Shown piece by piece: positions 7,665-16,756 of a DNA stretch of 64,000 nt. A model generated the notes under the pieces. It made no database searches. It had not been told where the DNA came from and saw nothing but the letters and a program-made list of their open reading frames with translations. The position numbers were made by a program, and so were the translations under genes. Location of the stretch: assembly GCA_934153675.1 (NCBI GenBank), contig CAKPFG010000005.1, forward strand, positions 7,580-71,579, read 5' to 3'. The stretch comes from an uncultured Bacilli bacterium (lineage in GTDB: Bacteria; Bacillota_I; Bacilli_A; RF39; UBA660). Each line of letters begins with the position of its first letter. Within the stretch, counting starts at the first letter, position 1.

Positions 7665-8940
7665 AATTTTTCCTCCTAATTTTCTTTTTATTATTAATCA
7701 CTACAGTAGTAGCAATACCTAACACTGATATAATAGATAACATTATATATATGCCAATATTATCGCCAGTCTGTGGATTAGTAATGTTTTCTGTCTTTTC
7801 TGTATTTACTTGTTTTGCTTTAACTTCAAATTTAGTAGTTGCTGATCCATTATCACTAAATTCAACTTTGATTGTATGTTCACCAACTGATAGTGTATCA
7901 ACATATTCCTTATTTAAAGTAATAACTGTACTACCAGATTCTGCTTTATAATTTTTAGCATCAACTAATATTCCATCAATATATAATTTGCCATCAAATA
8001 AACTAAAGTCAGCATCTATTCTAAATATTGCATTTTTTGCATCATCAATAGTATATATTTGATTTGCTCCTTCAGTAAACTTATATTCTTTAGGACTAAC
8101 TTCTTCCTTTACATATTGGAATGTGAATTCATATTTACATCTTGTATAATAATCAGTTCTTGTTTCATTTATAATGCCACTATCAGTGCCATCATAATTC
8201 AATGCAGAACCTGTATATTTAGTATGAAATCCTTTAAAATTTTCGCTTTTTTTAGTTCCTACATTTACTGCAGTTAATATTGCTTTATTTTCTGATTTAT
8301 TTCCAACTATCTTGATAACGGCTTCGCTTTCATTATCTGTTAATAATAGACCATTATAGTCTCTCCTATAATATAGTGTTTTATCTAAATCTGCAAATGA
8401 TTTTAATCCTTCTGTTAACTCATCAGTTTTTGAAAAATCTATTACATATTCTTGACCATTAGTTAAATCAATTACACCTGTTGATGTTATATCATCGTAA
8501 ACATTTTCAACCTTTGTGTTAACAACTACCCCTATTCTTACAAGTTTAACATCTAATGTCCCACTAAATTTGCTCGAATCTAATTTGAATGTAGATTTAG
8601 TTTCTCCTACTATTGTTGTCATAGGGTAATACCAATTATTGATATTTAATCTTATAGGTGTATTAGCACCTGCAACACTTGTATCTTCAATTTCTTCAAT
8701 TACAAACTTGTACTCTGCTTCATTTAAATCAATTACCATATTATTTGAAATATCAGCAACTAAATCCTCACCTTTGAATAACTGTACCTTTGCAATCTTA
8801 TCATATTCTACATAACCATCATGAATTGTTCCACCTTTAAAATTTAATGTTACTTCATTTTTTGATTCAGCAAATACATTCGTAGTAAATGCAAATATAC
8901 CGATCATAAAAACTAATAATAACATTTTTAATTTTTTCAT
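7651..8940 (-). CDS. NPQTG-anchored cell-surface protein
   Basis: 429 aa. Signal peptide MKKLKMLLLVFMIGIFAFTT ending FAES, beta-rich ectodomain, and a C-terminal sorting signal with NPQTG at about 388, a hydrophobic helix and a lysine/arginine tail. NPQT is the motif type used by SrtB in Staphylococcus, and a class B sortase is encoded nearby. The start at 8940 is chosen because AAAGGAGGTGG lies immediately upstream; the ATG pair at 8961/8958 would put that site inside the protein. Overlaps the downstream gene by 14 bp, so the two are translated together. Confidence 0.8.
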   Translation of the reverse strand: MKKLKMLLLVFMIGIFAFTTNVFAESKNEVTLNFKGGTIHDGYVEYDKIAKVQLFKGEDLVADISNNMVIDLNEAEYKFVIEEIEDTSVAGANTPIRLNINNWYYPMTTIVGETKSTFKLDSSKFSGTLDVKLVRIGVVVNTKVENVYDDITSTGVIDLTNGQEYVIDFSKTDELTEGLKSFADLDKTLYYRRDYNGLLLTDNESEAVIKIVGNKSENKAILTAVNVGTKKSENFKGFHTKYTGSALNYDGTDSGIINETRTDYYTRCKYEFTFQYVKEEVSPKEYKFTEGANQIYTIDDAKNAIFRIDADFSLFDGKLYIDGILVDAKNYKAESGSTVITLNKEYVDTLSVGEHTIKVEFSDNGSATTKFEVKAKQVNTEKTENITNPQTGDNIGIYIMLSIISVLGIATTVVINNKKKIRRKNYEEK

Positions 8941-8957
8941 TTTGCCACCTCCTTTCA

Positions 8958-9881
8958 TCATTCCTCATACTTAACTTCACTCATATAATTAAATCCACTT
9001 AAGAGATAATCATATGAGTAATCTCTTACTCTTTTTTCCATAACATCATTTATAGGTATAAGTGTATAATCTTTTAATATTACATATTTATATGTAAATG
9101 TTAATATTTCATTATAGTATTTAGTTAACATATTAATTTTAACTGTTGTAGTAATTTTTTTGTTTGAATTAGTATCAAAATAGCTCATTAATTCATAAAA
9201 ACACTCATCAGTTTTTACTATTCTCTCATTGTAGATCCTAATTACTTTTTCTCCCTCATAATTACCACTTATTTTTTCAATGGTTGGATATTTTTCGTTG
9301 CCATAGTTTTTACTATACAAAATATTATCTTTTACATAAGCATATTCAGACATAAAATCATAATCAATCTTTTTACCAAGGAACTCTGTTGAATATTCCC
9401 ATTTAAGATAATCACTTAAATTATAATTTGCATTTAAATACATATCATAACTATCTGTAATTTTATTATCCGTATTATCATCATGTAGTGTATATATAGT
9501 ATCATTATAATCGTAAAACTTTATATCTGCTCCTGAGTTTGGAGTAATATTCATAACCTTAATATTATTATCTATATCATATACTTTTTTGTAAACAAAT
9601 TCTCCATTATCTAATTTTTGTGGATTAAAAATATATATAGAATTATTGGTTATAAATGAATATTTACTAAATGAAGTATCTTCAGTTAATATTTCCTCAT
9701 TCTTTATCTTTTGATACTCTTTATCAGGATATTTTTTCTTAAGTGCATCCAATATTGAGTTTGCCTCTGGTGGAGTATGATCATTTAATTCCTGTTTTCT
9801 ATTTTTAATAATAACTATAGAAATAATGCTTATTAATGCGATAGATGCAATAATAACATAAACTATTTTTTTATTTTTCAT
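8958..9881 (-). CDS. Membrane-anchored extracellular protein of unknown function
   Basis: About 307 aa: a short cytoplasmic start, one membrane helix (VYVIIASIALISIISIVII, about residues 5-23), then an extracellular region rich in Tyr, Asp and Asn (NSIYIFNPQKL, TPNSGADIKFYDYND). No family recognised. ATG at 9881 is taken as start; TTG at 9887, directly abutting the upstream stop, is possible, and neither has a strong ribosome binding site, suggesting coupling to the upstream gene. Third of four same-strand surface genes. Confidence 0.65.
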   Translation of the reverse strand: MKNKKIVYVIIASIALISIISIVIIKNRKQELNDHTPPEANSILDALKKKYPDKEYQKIKNEEILTEDTSFSKYSFITNNSIYIFNPQKLDNGEFVYKKVYDIDNNIKVMNITPNSGADIKFYDYNDTIYTLHDDNTDNKITDSYDMYLNANYNLSDYLKWEYSTEFLGKKIDYDFMSEYAYVKDNILYSKNYGNEKYPTIEKISGNYEGEKVIRIYNERIVKTDECFYELMSYFDTNSNKKITTTVKINMLTKYYNEILTFTYKYVILKDYTLIPINDVMEKRVRDYSYDYLLSGFNYMSEVKYEE

Positions 9882-9887
9882 ATCCAA

Positions 9888-10970
9888 CTACTTTTCTATA
9901 TATCCACTTGTTTTTTGTGAATACATATCATCAGTTATAGATTTATATCTTTCGCCATCATAATCATCCGTAAATCCATTATATGCTTTATATATTTCAT
10001 TAGTTTCAGTATCATATACTCTTTCATAACCAAGTGTCGCATCACTTTGTTTTTGACTCATAATATCAAATGATTTATTTCTCTTATTCCAAGAATCCAT
10101 TATTCCATCACTTATTTGATTACCTATTGCTCTAATTTGTTGAAAGTTTTTCATAACAGCGTCTTGTTGTTGATTAAATCCATTTATAAAGGTATCTGTG
10201 AATTTTAGTGAAGAACAAATAGTATTTAATGTATCTTGCCAGTCTATAAGTTCATCTTTTGGTGCAGTAATAAAAATAGCATCATAAACATTTAAGAAAT
10301 ATATATCTATTTGTTTACCTGAAATTATATTTTCATAAACATAATATGGACCAGCATCATATACATAAGCCGTAAATATTCCTTCACCCTCTTTACCATT
10401 TTCATCTTTAAATGTTGCTCTTAACATATCTCCACCTAAACTGCCTTTGCCTAAATTCTCACTTACAGTAAAATCAGTTAATGTTGGGAATGTAAATGTA
10501 CTAGTATTATTTAAAGTACCTAATTCATTAAATATTTTATAAAATCCTAAAGTATCTTTAGTAGCTATTACACTAGTTTTAGCAAACATATCATTTGGAT
10601 AGTATTTTTGTTGCCATCTTTTAGCATCTTCCGACTTATTATATCCTTCAGTTTTCATATTAAAGAAAAACTGATAAGTAGGATTGTCTGGATTATATAC
10701 TTTAATTGTATAATGAATATAATCACCTAATGTATCAACTTTCCATCCTTTTGGCTTTTTAATAGAAAACTCATTTGTAGTATAATCTTCTAGTTCTATT
10801 TTACTAGCTTCTGACTTAACTATTTTTATATTTTTGTCTGGGTTATTAAATATACTCTTTCCTTTGCCAGCACCATTACCTAACAAAATAGCACCTCCTA
10901 TAACTAAAATAACTACAACACCAACTATAAGTAGTTTTTTTCCTCTAATATCTAGCTTTCCGATTTTCAT
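9888..10970 (-). CDS. Membrane-anchored protein, first gene of the surface operon
   Basis: 360 aa with an N-terminal membrane helix (LLIVGVVVILVIGGAILLGN, about 12-31) after a basic start. An extracellular domain follows (FSIKKPKGWKVD onward, PsbP-like in style). Next is a helical section (QQQDAVMKNFQQIRAIGNQI) and a C-terminal block (MSQKQSDATLGYERVYDT) of a type I recall from uncharacterised clostridial membrane proteins. Start ATG at 10970, with AAGGAGGAG upstream though spaced about 13 nt; the longer reading from 11048 has no site. Divergent from the regulator at 11121, which may control both sides. Confidence 0.65.
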   Translation of the reverse strand: MKIGKLDIRGKKLLIVGVVVILVIGGAILLGNGAGKGKSIFNNPDKNIKIVKSEASKIELEDYTTNEFSIKKPKGWKVDTLGDYIHYTIKVYNPDNPTYQFFFNMKTEGYNKSEDAKRWQQKYYPNDMFAKTSVIATKDTLGFYKIFNELGTLNNTSTFTFPTLTDFTVSENLGKGSLGGDMLRATFKDENGKEGEGIFTAYVYDAGPYYVYENIISGKQIDIYFLNVYDAIFITAPKDELIDWQDTLNTICSSLKFTDTFINGFNQQQDAVMKNFQQIRAIGNQISDGIMDSWNKRNKSFDIMSQKQSDATLGYERVYDTETNEIYKAYNGFTDDYDGERYKSITDDMYSQKTSGYIEK

Positions 10971-11091
10971 AATATCACGTATCTCCTCCTTATTTATTAT
11001 TATAAGTAAAAAAATCATGTAGGACAATAGACTTGTCTTAAAAATCAATGTTTTTGATGGAAACTTATTTTTAATTGTTAAAAAAATATAG

Positions 11092-11111
11092 TATAATACT
11101 ATTTAAGGAAG
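11092..11111 (+). promoter_or_regulatory. -10 box and ribosome binding site of the HTH regulator
   Basis: TATAAT at 11092-11097 lies about 24 bp before ATG 11121, with AAGGAAGTG between. No good -35 was found at the right spacing, so the promoter may need an activator. It sits in the 150-bp divergent region shared with the surface-protein operon. Confidence 0.45.
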
Positions 11112-11120
11112 TGATAACTT

Positions 11121-12848
11121 ATGAAGTTTAATGAAGTTTTAAATGCGTATTTAAAAGAGTTAAATTGCTCTTCTAAAAAATTGTCAACTGAATCAGGATT
11201 ATCTGAGTCAGTAATAAGTAGATATCGTAGTGGCGAAAGAACACCCGTAAGAGAAAGTGAACAAATGAATAAATTAACTGCAGCGCTTTTTAATATTGCT
11301 CAAGAAAACGAGCAAAAAAAGTGTACTCTTGATAAAATAGCAAATGATCTTAATTCTACATTACCAAGTGATGATTTTAACTATGCAGCATTTAGTAATA
11401 ACCTAAACTCTTTAATAACTTCACTTAATATAAACACTCATGAAATGGCAAAATACATTGTATTTGATGCTTCACATATTTCAAGAATAAGATATAATAA
11501 AGCTAGACCATCTAACCCAATTGAGTTTTCAAATAAAATATGTTCATATATTTTTTCAAGATATAAAAATCCAGAAGATATAAGTAATTTACAAACAATA
11601 ATCGGCTGTAAAAAAAGTGAGTTGTCAAACAGCAAACTTTATAACGCATTATTTGATTGGCTAACTAGTGATGCAACTCCTGTCAAGAGTCAAGCATCTG
11701 AATTTCTATATAACCTTGATTCATTTAATTTAGATGATTATATAAAAGCAATAAAATTTGATAAGTTAAAAGTTCCAAGCATTCCTTTTTATAAAGTTAA
11801 AACAAAACACTATTATGGATTAGAAGAAATGAAAGAAGGAGAATTAAACTTTTTTAAAGCAACTGTTTTATCTAAATCAAAAGAAGATATTTTCATGTGT
11901 AGTGATATGCCTATGGAAGATATGGCAGAAGATATAGATTTTGGTAAGAAATGGATGTTTGCTATTGCAATGTGCTTAAAAAAAGGCCATCATTTAAATA
12001 TTATTCACAATTTAGATAGACCACTTAAAGAAATGATGTTAGGACTAGAAAGTTGGATTCCAATATATATGACTGGTCAAATCTCTCCTTACTATCTAAA
12101 AGATAATAAAAATAATATATATAACCATTTTAATTATGTTTCTGGTGCAGTTGCACTAACTGGAGAGTGTATTAAAGGACACCATAATAAAGGAATGTAT
12201 TACTTAACTACAAACAAAAATGAAATTAAGTATTATAAAGAAAAAAGTGATTTACTTCTTAAAAAGGCTAAACCACTCATGAAAATCTATAGAGAAAACA
12301 ATTCAAAAGAATATGAATTGTTCTTAAGAAAAGATGAAAATATAATATGTGATAGAACAAGATATCTTTCATCACTGCCTCTATTTACTATTTCTGATGA
12401 ATTACTTATTAAAATTTTAAAAAGAAATAAAATATCAACCAATGATATTGATAAAATAATCAAATATAAAAACATTGAACTAAAATACATGAATAACATT
12501 ATTAAAAGCAACAAAGTTAATGACTATACTTATATAATTAAAGATGATGAATTTAAAAACGATACTCCTTCTCTTTTACTAAATAATTTGTTTTATGATA
12601 AAAAAATCAACTATACCTATAAAGAATATATGGAGCATTTAAAATTAACAAAAGATTTTTCAAAAAATGAAAATAACTATGAAATAAATTATATAAAGGA
12701 AAAAACATTTAAAAATATTACTATATCATTTCTTAAAGATAATTATGTAATTATTTCAAAAAGTTCTAATCCAACAATACATTTTGTTATTAAACATCCT
12801 AAACTAATTGAATCTATTGAAAATTTTAATCCTCTTGTAAAGGAATAA
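11121..12848 (+). CDS. Large double-HTH transcriptional regulator
   Basis: 575 aa. Two Xre-like helix-turn-helix segments are visible, at about residues 1-50 (SSKKLSTESGLSESVISRYR) and 100-145 (NTHEMAKYIVFDASHISRIR). A long C-terminal region follows, with MCSDMPMEDMAEDIDFGKKW and the strongly conserved-looking LGLESWIPIYMTGQISPYYL. This pattern belongs to uncharacterised ~500-600 aa clostridial regulators; no ligand is known to me. It sits 6 bp before the sortase gene and diverges from the surface-protein operon, so it is the likely regulator of the sortase/substrate set. Confidence 0.7.
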   Translation: MKFNEVLNAYLKELNCSSKKLSTESGLSESVISRYRSGERTPVRESEQMNKLTAALFNIAQENEQKKCTLDKIANDLNSTLPSDDFNYAAFSNNLNSLITSLNINTHEMAKYIVFDASHISRIRYNKARPSNPIEFSNKICSYIFSRYKNPEDISNLQTIIGCKKSELSNSKLYNALFDWLTSDATPVKSQASEFLYNLDSFNLDDYIKAIKFDKLKVPSIPFYKVKTKHYYGLEEMKEGELNFFKATVLSKSKEDIFMCSDMPMEDMAEDIDFGKKWMFAIAMCLKKGHHLNIIHNLDRPLKEMMLGLESWIPIYMTGQISPYYLKDNKNNIYNHFNYVSGAVALTGECIKGHHNKGMYYLTTNKNEIKYYKEKSDLLLKKAKPLMKIYRENNSKEYELFLRKDENIICDRTRYLSSLPLFTISDELLIKILKRNKISTNDIDKIIKYKNIELKYMNNIIKSNKVNDYTYIIKDDEFKNDTPSLLLNNLFYDKKINYTYKEYMEHLKLTKDFSKNENNYEINYIKEKTFKNITISFLKDNYVIISKSSNPTIHFVIKHPKLIESIENFNPLVKE

Positions 12849-12854
12849 TAATAT

Positions 12855-13685
12855 ATGAAGAAAAGAAAAAGTAAACTTAAATGGAAAAATATAATACTTA
12901 TTTTAGTAATTATTATATTTATTGTAACTTTAATAATATCAATATTCAATATAGTAAAATGGAAAATAGATTCAAATAAAACTAATGATGAAATAACTAA
13001 TATTCAAAAAAATGTAGATGTAGAAGAAGTACAAGATACAGAAAATACTGAAATAATAAAACCAGTAGAAGAAGTTCCAGAAGAAAATCCTTATTGGGAC
13101 TATATAAATATGAATATGATAAATGTTAATTTTAGTGATTTAAAAAGAACTAATCCAGATGTTGTTGGTTGGTTAAAAGTAAATGGTACAAATATCAATT
13201 ATCCTTTTGTTCAAGGTAGTGATAATAAATACTATCTTACTCATAGTTTTAATAAATCATATAATGCGGCTGGATGGGTATTTTTAGATTATAGAAATAA
13301 TGGCACTAATAATAAAAATACTATTATCTATGCTCACGGAAGAACTGATAAGACTATGTTTGGAACATTAAGAAAAGTTCTAAATAATGGATGGCTTAAT
13401 AATACAAATAATTATGTTGTTAAAATATCTACAGAAACTGAAAATAGTTTATGGCAAGTATTTAGTGTTTATCATATACCAACTACTAGTGATTACTTAC
13501 AAACTGATTTTAGTGATGATGCATTATATCAAAAATTTTTAGATATGATTAAGAATAGAAGTAGTCACAACTTTAATACGAATGTTACATCTACAGACAA
13601 CATACTTACTTTATCAACTTGTTATAATAATAGCGATAAGATGGTAGTTCATGCTAAACTTATAAAAAAAGAAGTAAAACAATAA
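12855..13685 (+). CDS. Class B sortase (Lys in place of catalytic Arg)
   Basis: 276 aa: a basic N-terminus, one membrane helix (NIILILVIIIFIVTLIISIF, about 11-30), an Asn/Glu-rich linker and a class B-type sortase core. GWLKVNGTNINYPFVQ, HSFNKSYNAAGWVFLDYRN, the catalytic histidine in IYAHGRTD (~160) and the catalytic cysteine in TLSTCYNN (~254) are present. The third catalytic residue, an Arg before the last strand in the family, reads Lys here (SDKMVVHAKL). It follows the HTH gene by 6 bp. Its likely substrates are the NPKTG and NPQTG proteins at 6240-8940, which it would attach to peptidoglycan. Confidence 0.88.
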   Translation: MKKRKSKLKWKNIILILVIIIFIVTLIISIFNIVKWKIDSNKTNDEITNIQKNVDVEEVQDTENTEIIKPVEEVPEENPYWDYINMNMINVNFSDLKRTNPDVVGWLKVNGTNINYPFVQGSDNKYYLTHSFNKSYNAAGWVFLDYRNNGTNNKNTIIYAHGRTDKTMFGTLRKVLNNGWLNNTNNYVVKISTETENSLWQVFSVYHIPTTSDYLQTDFSDDALYQKFLDMIKNRSSHNFNTNVTSTDNILTLSTCYNNSDKMVVHAKLIKKEVKQ

Positions 13686-13697
13686 GAGATTTGAACT

Positions 13698-13924
13698 TGT
13701 CAACAAAAAGTAGACACAAAAAAGATGTGTTTACTTTTTCTTTAGTATAATTTAGTAAAGGAGAGGAAAAAATGCAAGGAAGACCAAAAGGCGGTAAAAA
13801 TAAATATTATTCAAAAGAGGAAAAAATTAAAATAGTACAAGAAATGTTAAATGGAAAAATAAACAATAAAATCTATCAGGAACTAAATGCATATGACTAT
13901 TGTTATTCATTAAATATATTATAA
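13698..13924 (+). mobile_element. IS3-family left-end remnant
   Basis: A terminal-repeat-like sequence TGTCAACAAAAAGTAGACAC starts at 13698 and is followed, 54 bp after it, by a truncated OrfA. TG starts and this style of end are typical of IS3/IS150 elements. No right end or OrfB follows. The AGTAGACACA part resembles the left terminus of the 12-kb insertion (AGTATAGACACA). Confidence 0.55.
13772..13924 (+). pseudogene. Truncated IS3-type OrfA fused to a YDYCY tail
   Basis: 50 codons. The first ~30 (MQGRPKGGKNKYYSKEEK, IVQEMLNGK) are the start of an IS3 OrfA helix-turn-helix. The reading then passes into INNKIYQELNAYDYCYSLNIL, which is not transposase but matches the tail of the ORF at 6048-6176. 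A deletion therefore joined two unrelated coding ends in frame. Ribosome binding site GGAGAGG is intact. Confidence 0.7.
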
Positions 13925-13963
13925 AAAAGATAAAGTAATTTTTTTTAAAAATATCATTTTTCG

Positions 13964-13972
13964 TGGTATAAT
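13964..13972 (+). promoter_or_regulatory. Extended -10 promoter of the LysR gene
   Basis: TGGTATAAT (TG at 13964-13965, TATAAT at 13967-13972) lies 28 bp before the LysR start; GAGGG precedes the ATG. Confidence 0.6.
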
Positions 13973-13999
13973 AACAACTAATTGATTGAGGGATTAATT

Positions 14000-14902
14000 A
14001 TGAAAAGTGATATTAATTTAAATCTATATAAAATATTTTATGAGGTTGCTTTAAGTGAAAGTATATCTGATGCTTCTAAAAAATTATTTATTACACAATC
14101 TGCAGTAAGTAAAGCTATAAAAAAACTAGAAGAAGACTTAAATACAAACTTATTTTATAGAAACTCTAAAGGAGTTAAATTAACTGAAAAAGGTGAAGAA
14201 CTTCTTTTTTATGTTGAAGAAGCATTTAATAATTTAGTTACTGCTGAAAGAACAATGACAGAAAGTAAAACTTTAAATAAAGGTAAAATATCAATAGGAG
14301 TTCCTTCACAAATAGGTTCGTTTTATATATTTGAAGATATTACTAATTTTCATAAAAAGTATCCTAATATCGAAATAACAATAATAAGTAAAACAACAAC
14401 ACAATTACTAAAGTTGTTAGAACAACATGAAATAGATTTTATAATTGATACATCTCCAATTAACACTAAAATTGATAATATTATAATTCAACCATTAATT
14501 GAGGTAAAGAATTGCTTTGTTGCGAAATCTGATACTTCAATTGATATTGATAAAATTAAAACAATTAAAGATTTAGCTAATTATCCTTTAGTTTTGCCAA
14601 TTAAAGGAACTGACAATAGAAAACAATTAGATAAAGTTTTTGAAAAGAATAATGTAGAATTAAATAATGTTATAAATATTCACACAAGTGAAATGATTGC
14701 TGGATCTATAAAAAAAGATTTAGGTATAGGGTACATTATATATGATGTGATAAAAGATAATGTAGAAAATAAAGAATTTAAAATTATTGATATAAAAGAA
14801 AATTTACCAAAGATTACGATCAATTTAGTATACATTGAAAAATATTTAACAATAGCACCTAAGTTTTTTATAGAAAACTATTTAAAAATTAATATTAATT
14901 AA
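14000..14902 (+). CDS. LysR-family transcriptional regulator
   Basis: 300 aa. The N-terminal winged HTH (about 1-60) is canonical (NLYKIFYEVALSESISDASK, then LFITQSAVSKAIKKLEEDL and TEKGEELL). A periplasmic-binding-like effector domain starts near residue 88 (GKISIGVPSQIGSFYIF). Start ATG at 14000 is supported by GAGGG upstream rather than the longer reading from 13982. It probably regulates the adjacent plus-strand genes at 14991-17144; the effector is unknown. Confidence 0.88.
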   Translation: MKSDINLNLYKIFYEVALSESISDASKKLFITQSAVSKAIKKLEEDLNTNLFYRNSKGVKLTEKGEELLFYVEEAFNNLVTAERTMTESKTLNKGKISIGVPSQIGSFYIFEDITNFHKKYPNIEITIISKTTTQLLKLLEQHEIDFIIDTSPINTKIDNIIIQPLIEVKNCFVAKSDTSIDIDKIKTIKDLANYPLVLPIKGTDNRKQLDKVFEKNNVELNNVINIHTSEMIAGSIKKDLGIGYIIYDVIKDNVENKEFKIIDIKENLPKITINLVYIEKYLTIAPKFFIENYLKININ

Positions 14903-14961
14903 GTATGAATTTATTTCATATCACTTATGAAAAAACGAGAAGTTCTAACTACCATTTTTAA

Positions 14962-14985
14962 TGTTATAATTACAAACGAGGGAGG
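14962..14985 (+). promoter_or_regulatory. Extended -10 promoter and ribosome binding site of the radical-SAM-like gene
   Basis: TGTTATAAT (14962-14970) is an extended -10. GGGAGG at 14980-14985 is a strong ribosome binding site before ATG 14991. Confidence 0.55.
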
Positions 14986-14990
14986 AAAAT

Positions 14991-16121
14991 ATGGAAAGTG
15001 TAAAAACAACTGATTTGGCAATATTAGCAAAATCATTTTACTTATTAGGGGATACACTTGATTATTGTTATGATTGCAAATATTGTAGATTAAACGGAGA
15101 AAAATGCGAAGAAAAGCACTATAACATTTTACCTAGAGAAATTAATCCTAATTTTACAAATATACCTGTTGCAGTAAATTTATTTTATGGTGATCCTTTA
15201 TTACAAATAGATAATACTATAAATTATTTAAGAAGATTAGAAAGTGCAAAACACAAGGGCCCTGTAATCATTATTACTAAAGGGGATTTTTCAAAATTTC
15301 CGGATGTAGCATTTGATTTAGATTTACATATTGCCTTTTCTACTTTTGGTGTTGATTCACCTTTGGATGGAAATACTATAAAACGATTTGAAAATAATTT
15401 AAAGGAAACTAAAAAAAGAAAAAATAATTACAAATATTCAATAGAATATAGACCAATTATTTATAATGTTAATGACAGTGTGGAAGCGTTTGATAGAGTA
15501 TTTAGTTTAGCAAAACAATATAATTTAGCAATTGGCTATTCAGGATTACAAGGAAAACCTGAGAGTGTCAAAATCTGGCAAGAACAAGGAATGGATTTAC
15601 AACCATACCCAGGATTTAAATTTGGTCATAAAAAAATAATTGATGCAAAAATAATGGAATTATTTGAAAAGATGGCGCAAAGTTATAATGTACCTGTATT
15701 TAGAAAAACATCTTGTTTGTTTTCTTATGTACACGATTTGCCTCGAGATTATAATGCACATTATTATAGACCATCTGAATTAGGATGCAATAATTGTGTT
15801 ATGCAAGAAAAGTGTAAAGAATTTAAATCTAGTTTGCCAGTTGAGAATGATTTGCATGATATCATACCTTTTGATTATGAAATAATAAATAAGAAAGATC
15901 ATGTATGCATATTAAAACAAAAAGGTATTTGTGAATTTCCTACAGAAGATTGTGCTCATATTAGTGGAAATATTATACATATTAAACAAATGCTTACAAC
16001 ATCTGATGTTAGGATTATTAAATGGTTGACAGGATATACTGTAGATGCTAATTTTTATGAATCTCCTAAAATTAGTGAAGCTTGGGTTAAAGATAAATCG
16101 TTGATTTTGAGGAAGAAATAA
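14991..16121 (+). CDS. Radical-SAM-like protein with atypical cysteine cluster
   Basis: 376 aa. The fold looks like a radical SAM barrel: NLFYGDPLLQ stands where the GGE motif is expected, then PVIIITKGDF strands and a late Cys cluster (CNNCVMQEKC, about 270-280) suggesting an auxiliary cluster. The N-terminal cysteines are C26, C29, C32 and C39, spaced CX2CX2C rather than the usual CX3CX2C. It could therefore be a divergent radical SAM enzyme or a different iron-sulfur protein. The HAD gene starts at its stop codon, so they are coupled. Substrate unknown; a nucleotide role is inferred from neighbours. Confidence 0.55.
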   Translation: MESVKTTDLAILAKSFYLLGDTLDYCYDCKYCRLNGEKCEEKHYNILPREINPNFTNIPVAVNLFYGDPLLQIDNTINYLRRLESAKHKGPVIIITKGDFSKFPDVAFDLDLHIAFSTFGVDSPLDGNTIKRFENNLKETKKRKNNYKYSIEYRPIIYNVNDSVEAFDRVFSLAKQYNLAIGYSGLQGKPESVKIWQEQGMDLQPYPGFKFGHKKIIDAKIMELFEKMAQSYNVPVFRKTSCLFSYVHDLPRDYNAHYYRPSELGCNNCVMQEKCKEFKSSLPVENDLHDIIPFDYEIINKKDHVCILKQKGICEFPTEDCAHISGNIIHIKQMLTTSDVRIIKWLTGYTVDANFYESPKISEAWVKDKSLILRKK

Positions 16122-16750
16122 TGAAAATAGGATTAGATATTGATGGAATAATATTAGATTTTGAAAGAACTATGCGATCATATGCAGAATTATATGATTT
16201 GCTAATATTGAGAAAAGATGGAGTAAAAGATGATAATCAATTTGATTATTTAAAAAGATATGCTTGGACCGACGAAGAAAAGAAAACATTTATTGATAAC
16301 TATTTAGTATATGCAACAATAAACTCAACTCCACTAATCCCATTGGTTGAAGAAATGCTAGAGTTATTTCAGTTAGAAGGTTATGAATATTTATTTATAA
16401 CTGCAAGGGGAACCATAAAAAAAGAAACTAAAGAAGCTGTAATTCAAGTATTCCAAAAAAATAATATTCCAACTGACAATATATATTGGGGTATTAAAGA
16501 TAAGGTATCTAAATGTAGAGAACTAGGAATTGATTTAATGATTGATGATAACCCATCTGCTTGTAAACTATTAAGTGGCAATAAAATAAAAACTTTATAT
16601 TTTAGAGATAAAGATAATGAATTAATTAAAAATAATGAATTTTTAAAAGAAGTATCAAATGTTGGAGAAATATGTAGATATATTTTGACTTTAAATGGTT
16701 TTAAAAACTCACAGGAAACATATGAAAAAGTATTATTAAAAAAAAAGTGA
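16121..16750 (+). CDS. HAD-superfamily 5'-nucleotidase-like phosphatase
   Basis: 209 aa. HAD motif I is MKIGLDIDGIILDF (Asp nucleophile and general acid), motif II is FITARG near residue 93, with a late lysine and LMIDDNPSACK as motif IV. The cap resembles deoxyribonucleotidase (NT5C/YqfW-like) proteins. The paralogue at 42973-43566 has the same architecture. ATG overlaps the upstream gene's last base. Likely dephosphorylates a small phosphorylated metabolite or nucleotide. Confidence 0.75.
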   Translation: MKIGLDIDGIILDFERTMRSYAELYDLLILRKDGVKDDNQFDYLKRYAWTDEEKKTFIDNYLVYATINSTPLIPLVEEMLELFQLEGYEYLFITARGTIKKETKEAVIQVFQKNNIPTDNIYWGIKDKVSKCRELGIDLMIDDNPSACKLLSGNKIKTLYFRDKDNELIKNNEFLKEVSNVGEICRYILTLNGFKNSQETYEKVLLKKK

Positions 16751-16756
16751 TTTGAT

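Noticed and set aside
12287..12514. Minus-strand hydrophobic ORF inside the HTH regulator (also 12743-12949)
   Set aside because: Opposite strand of a well-supported gene; composition effect of AT-rich DNA.
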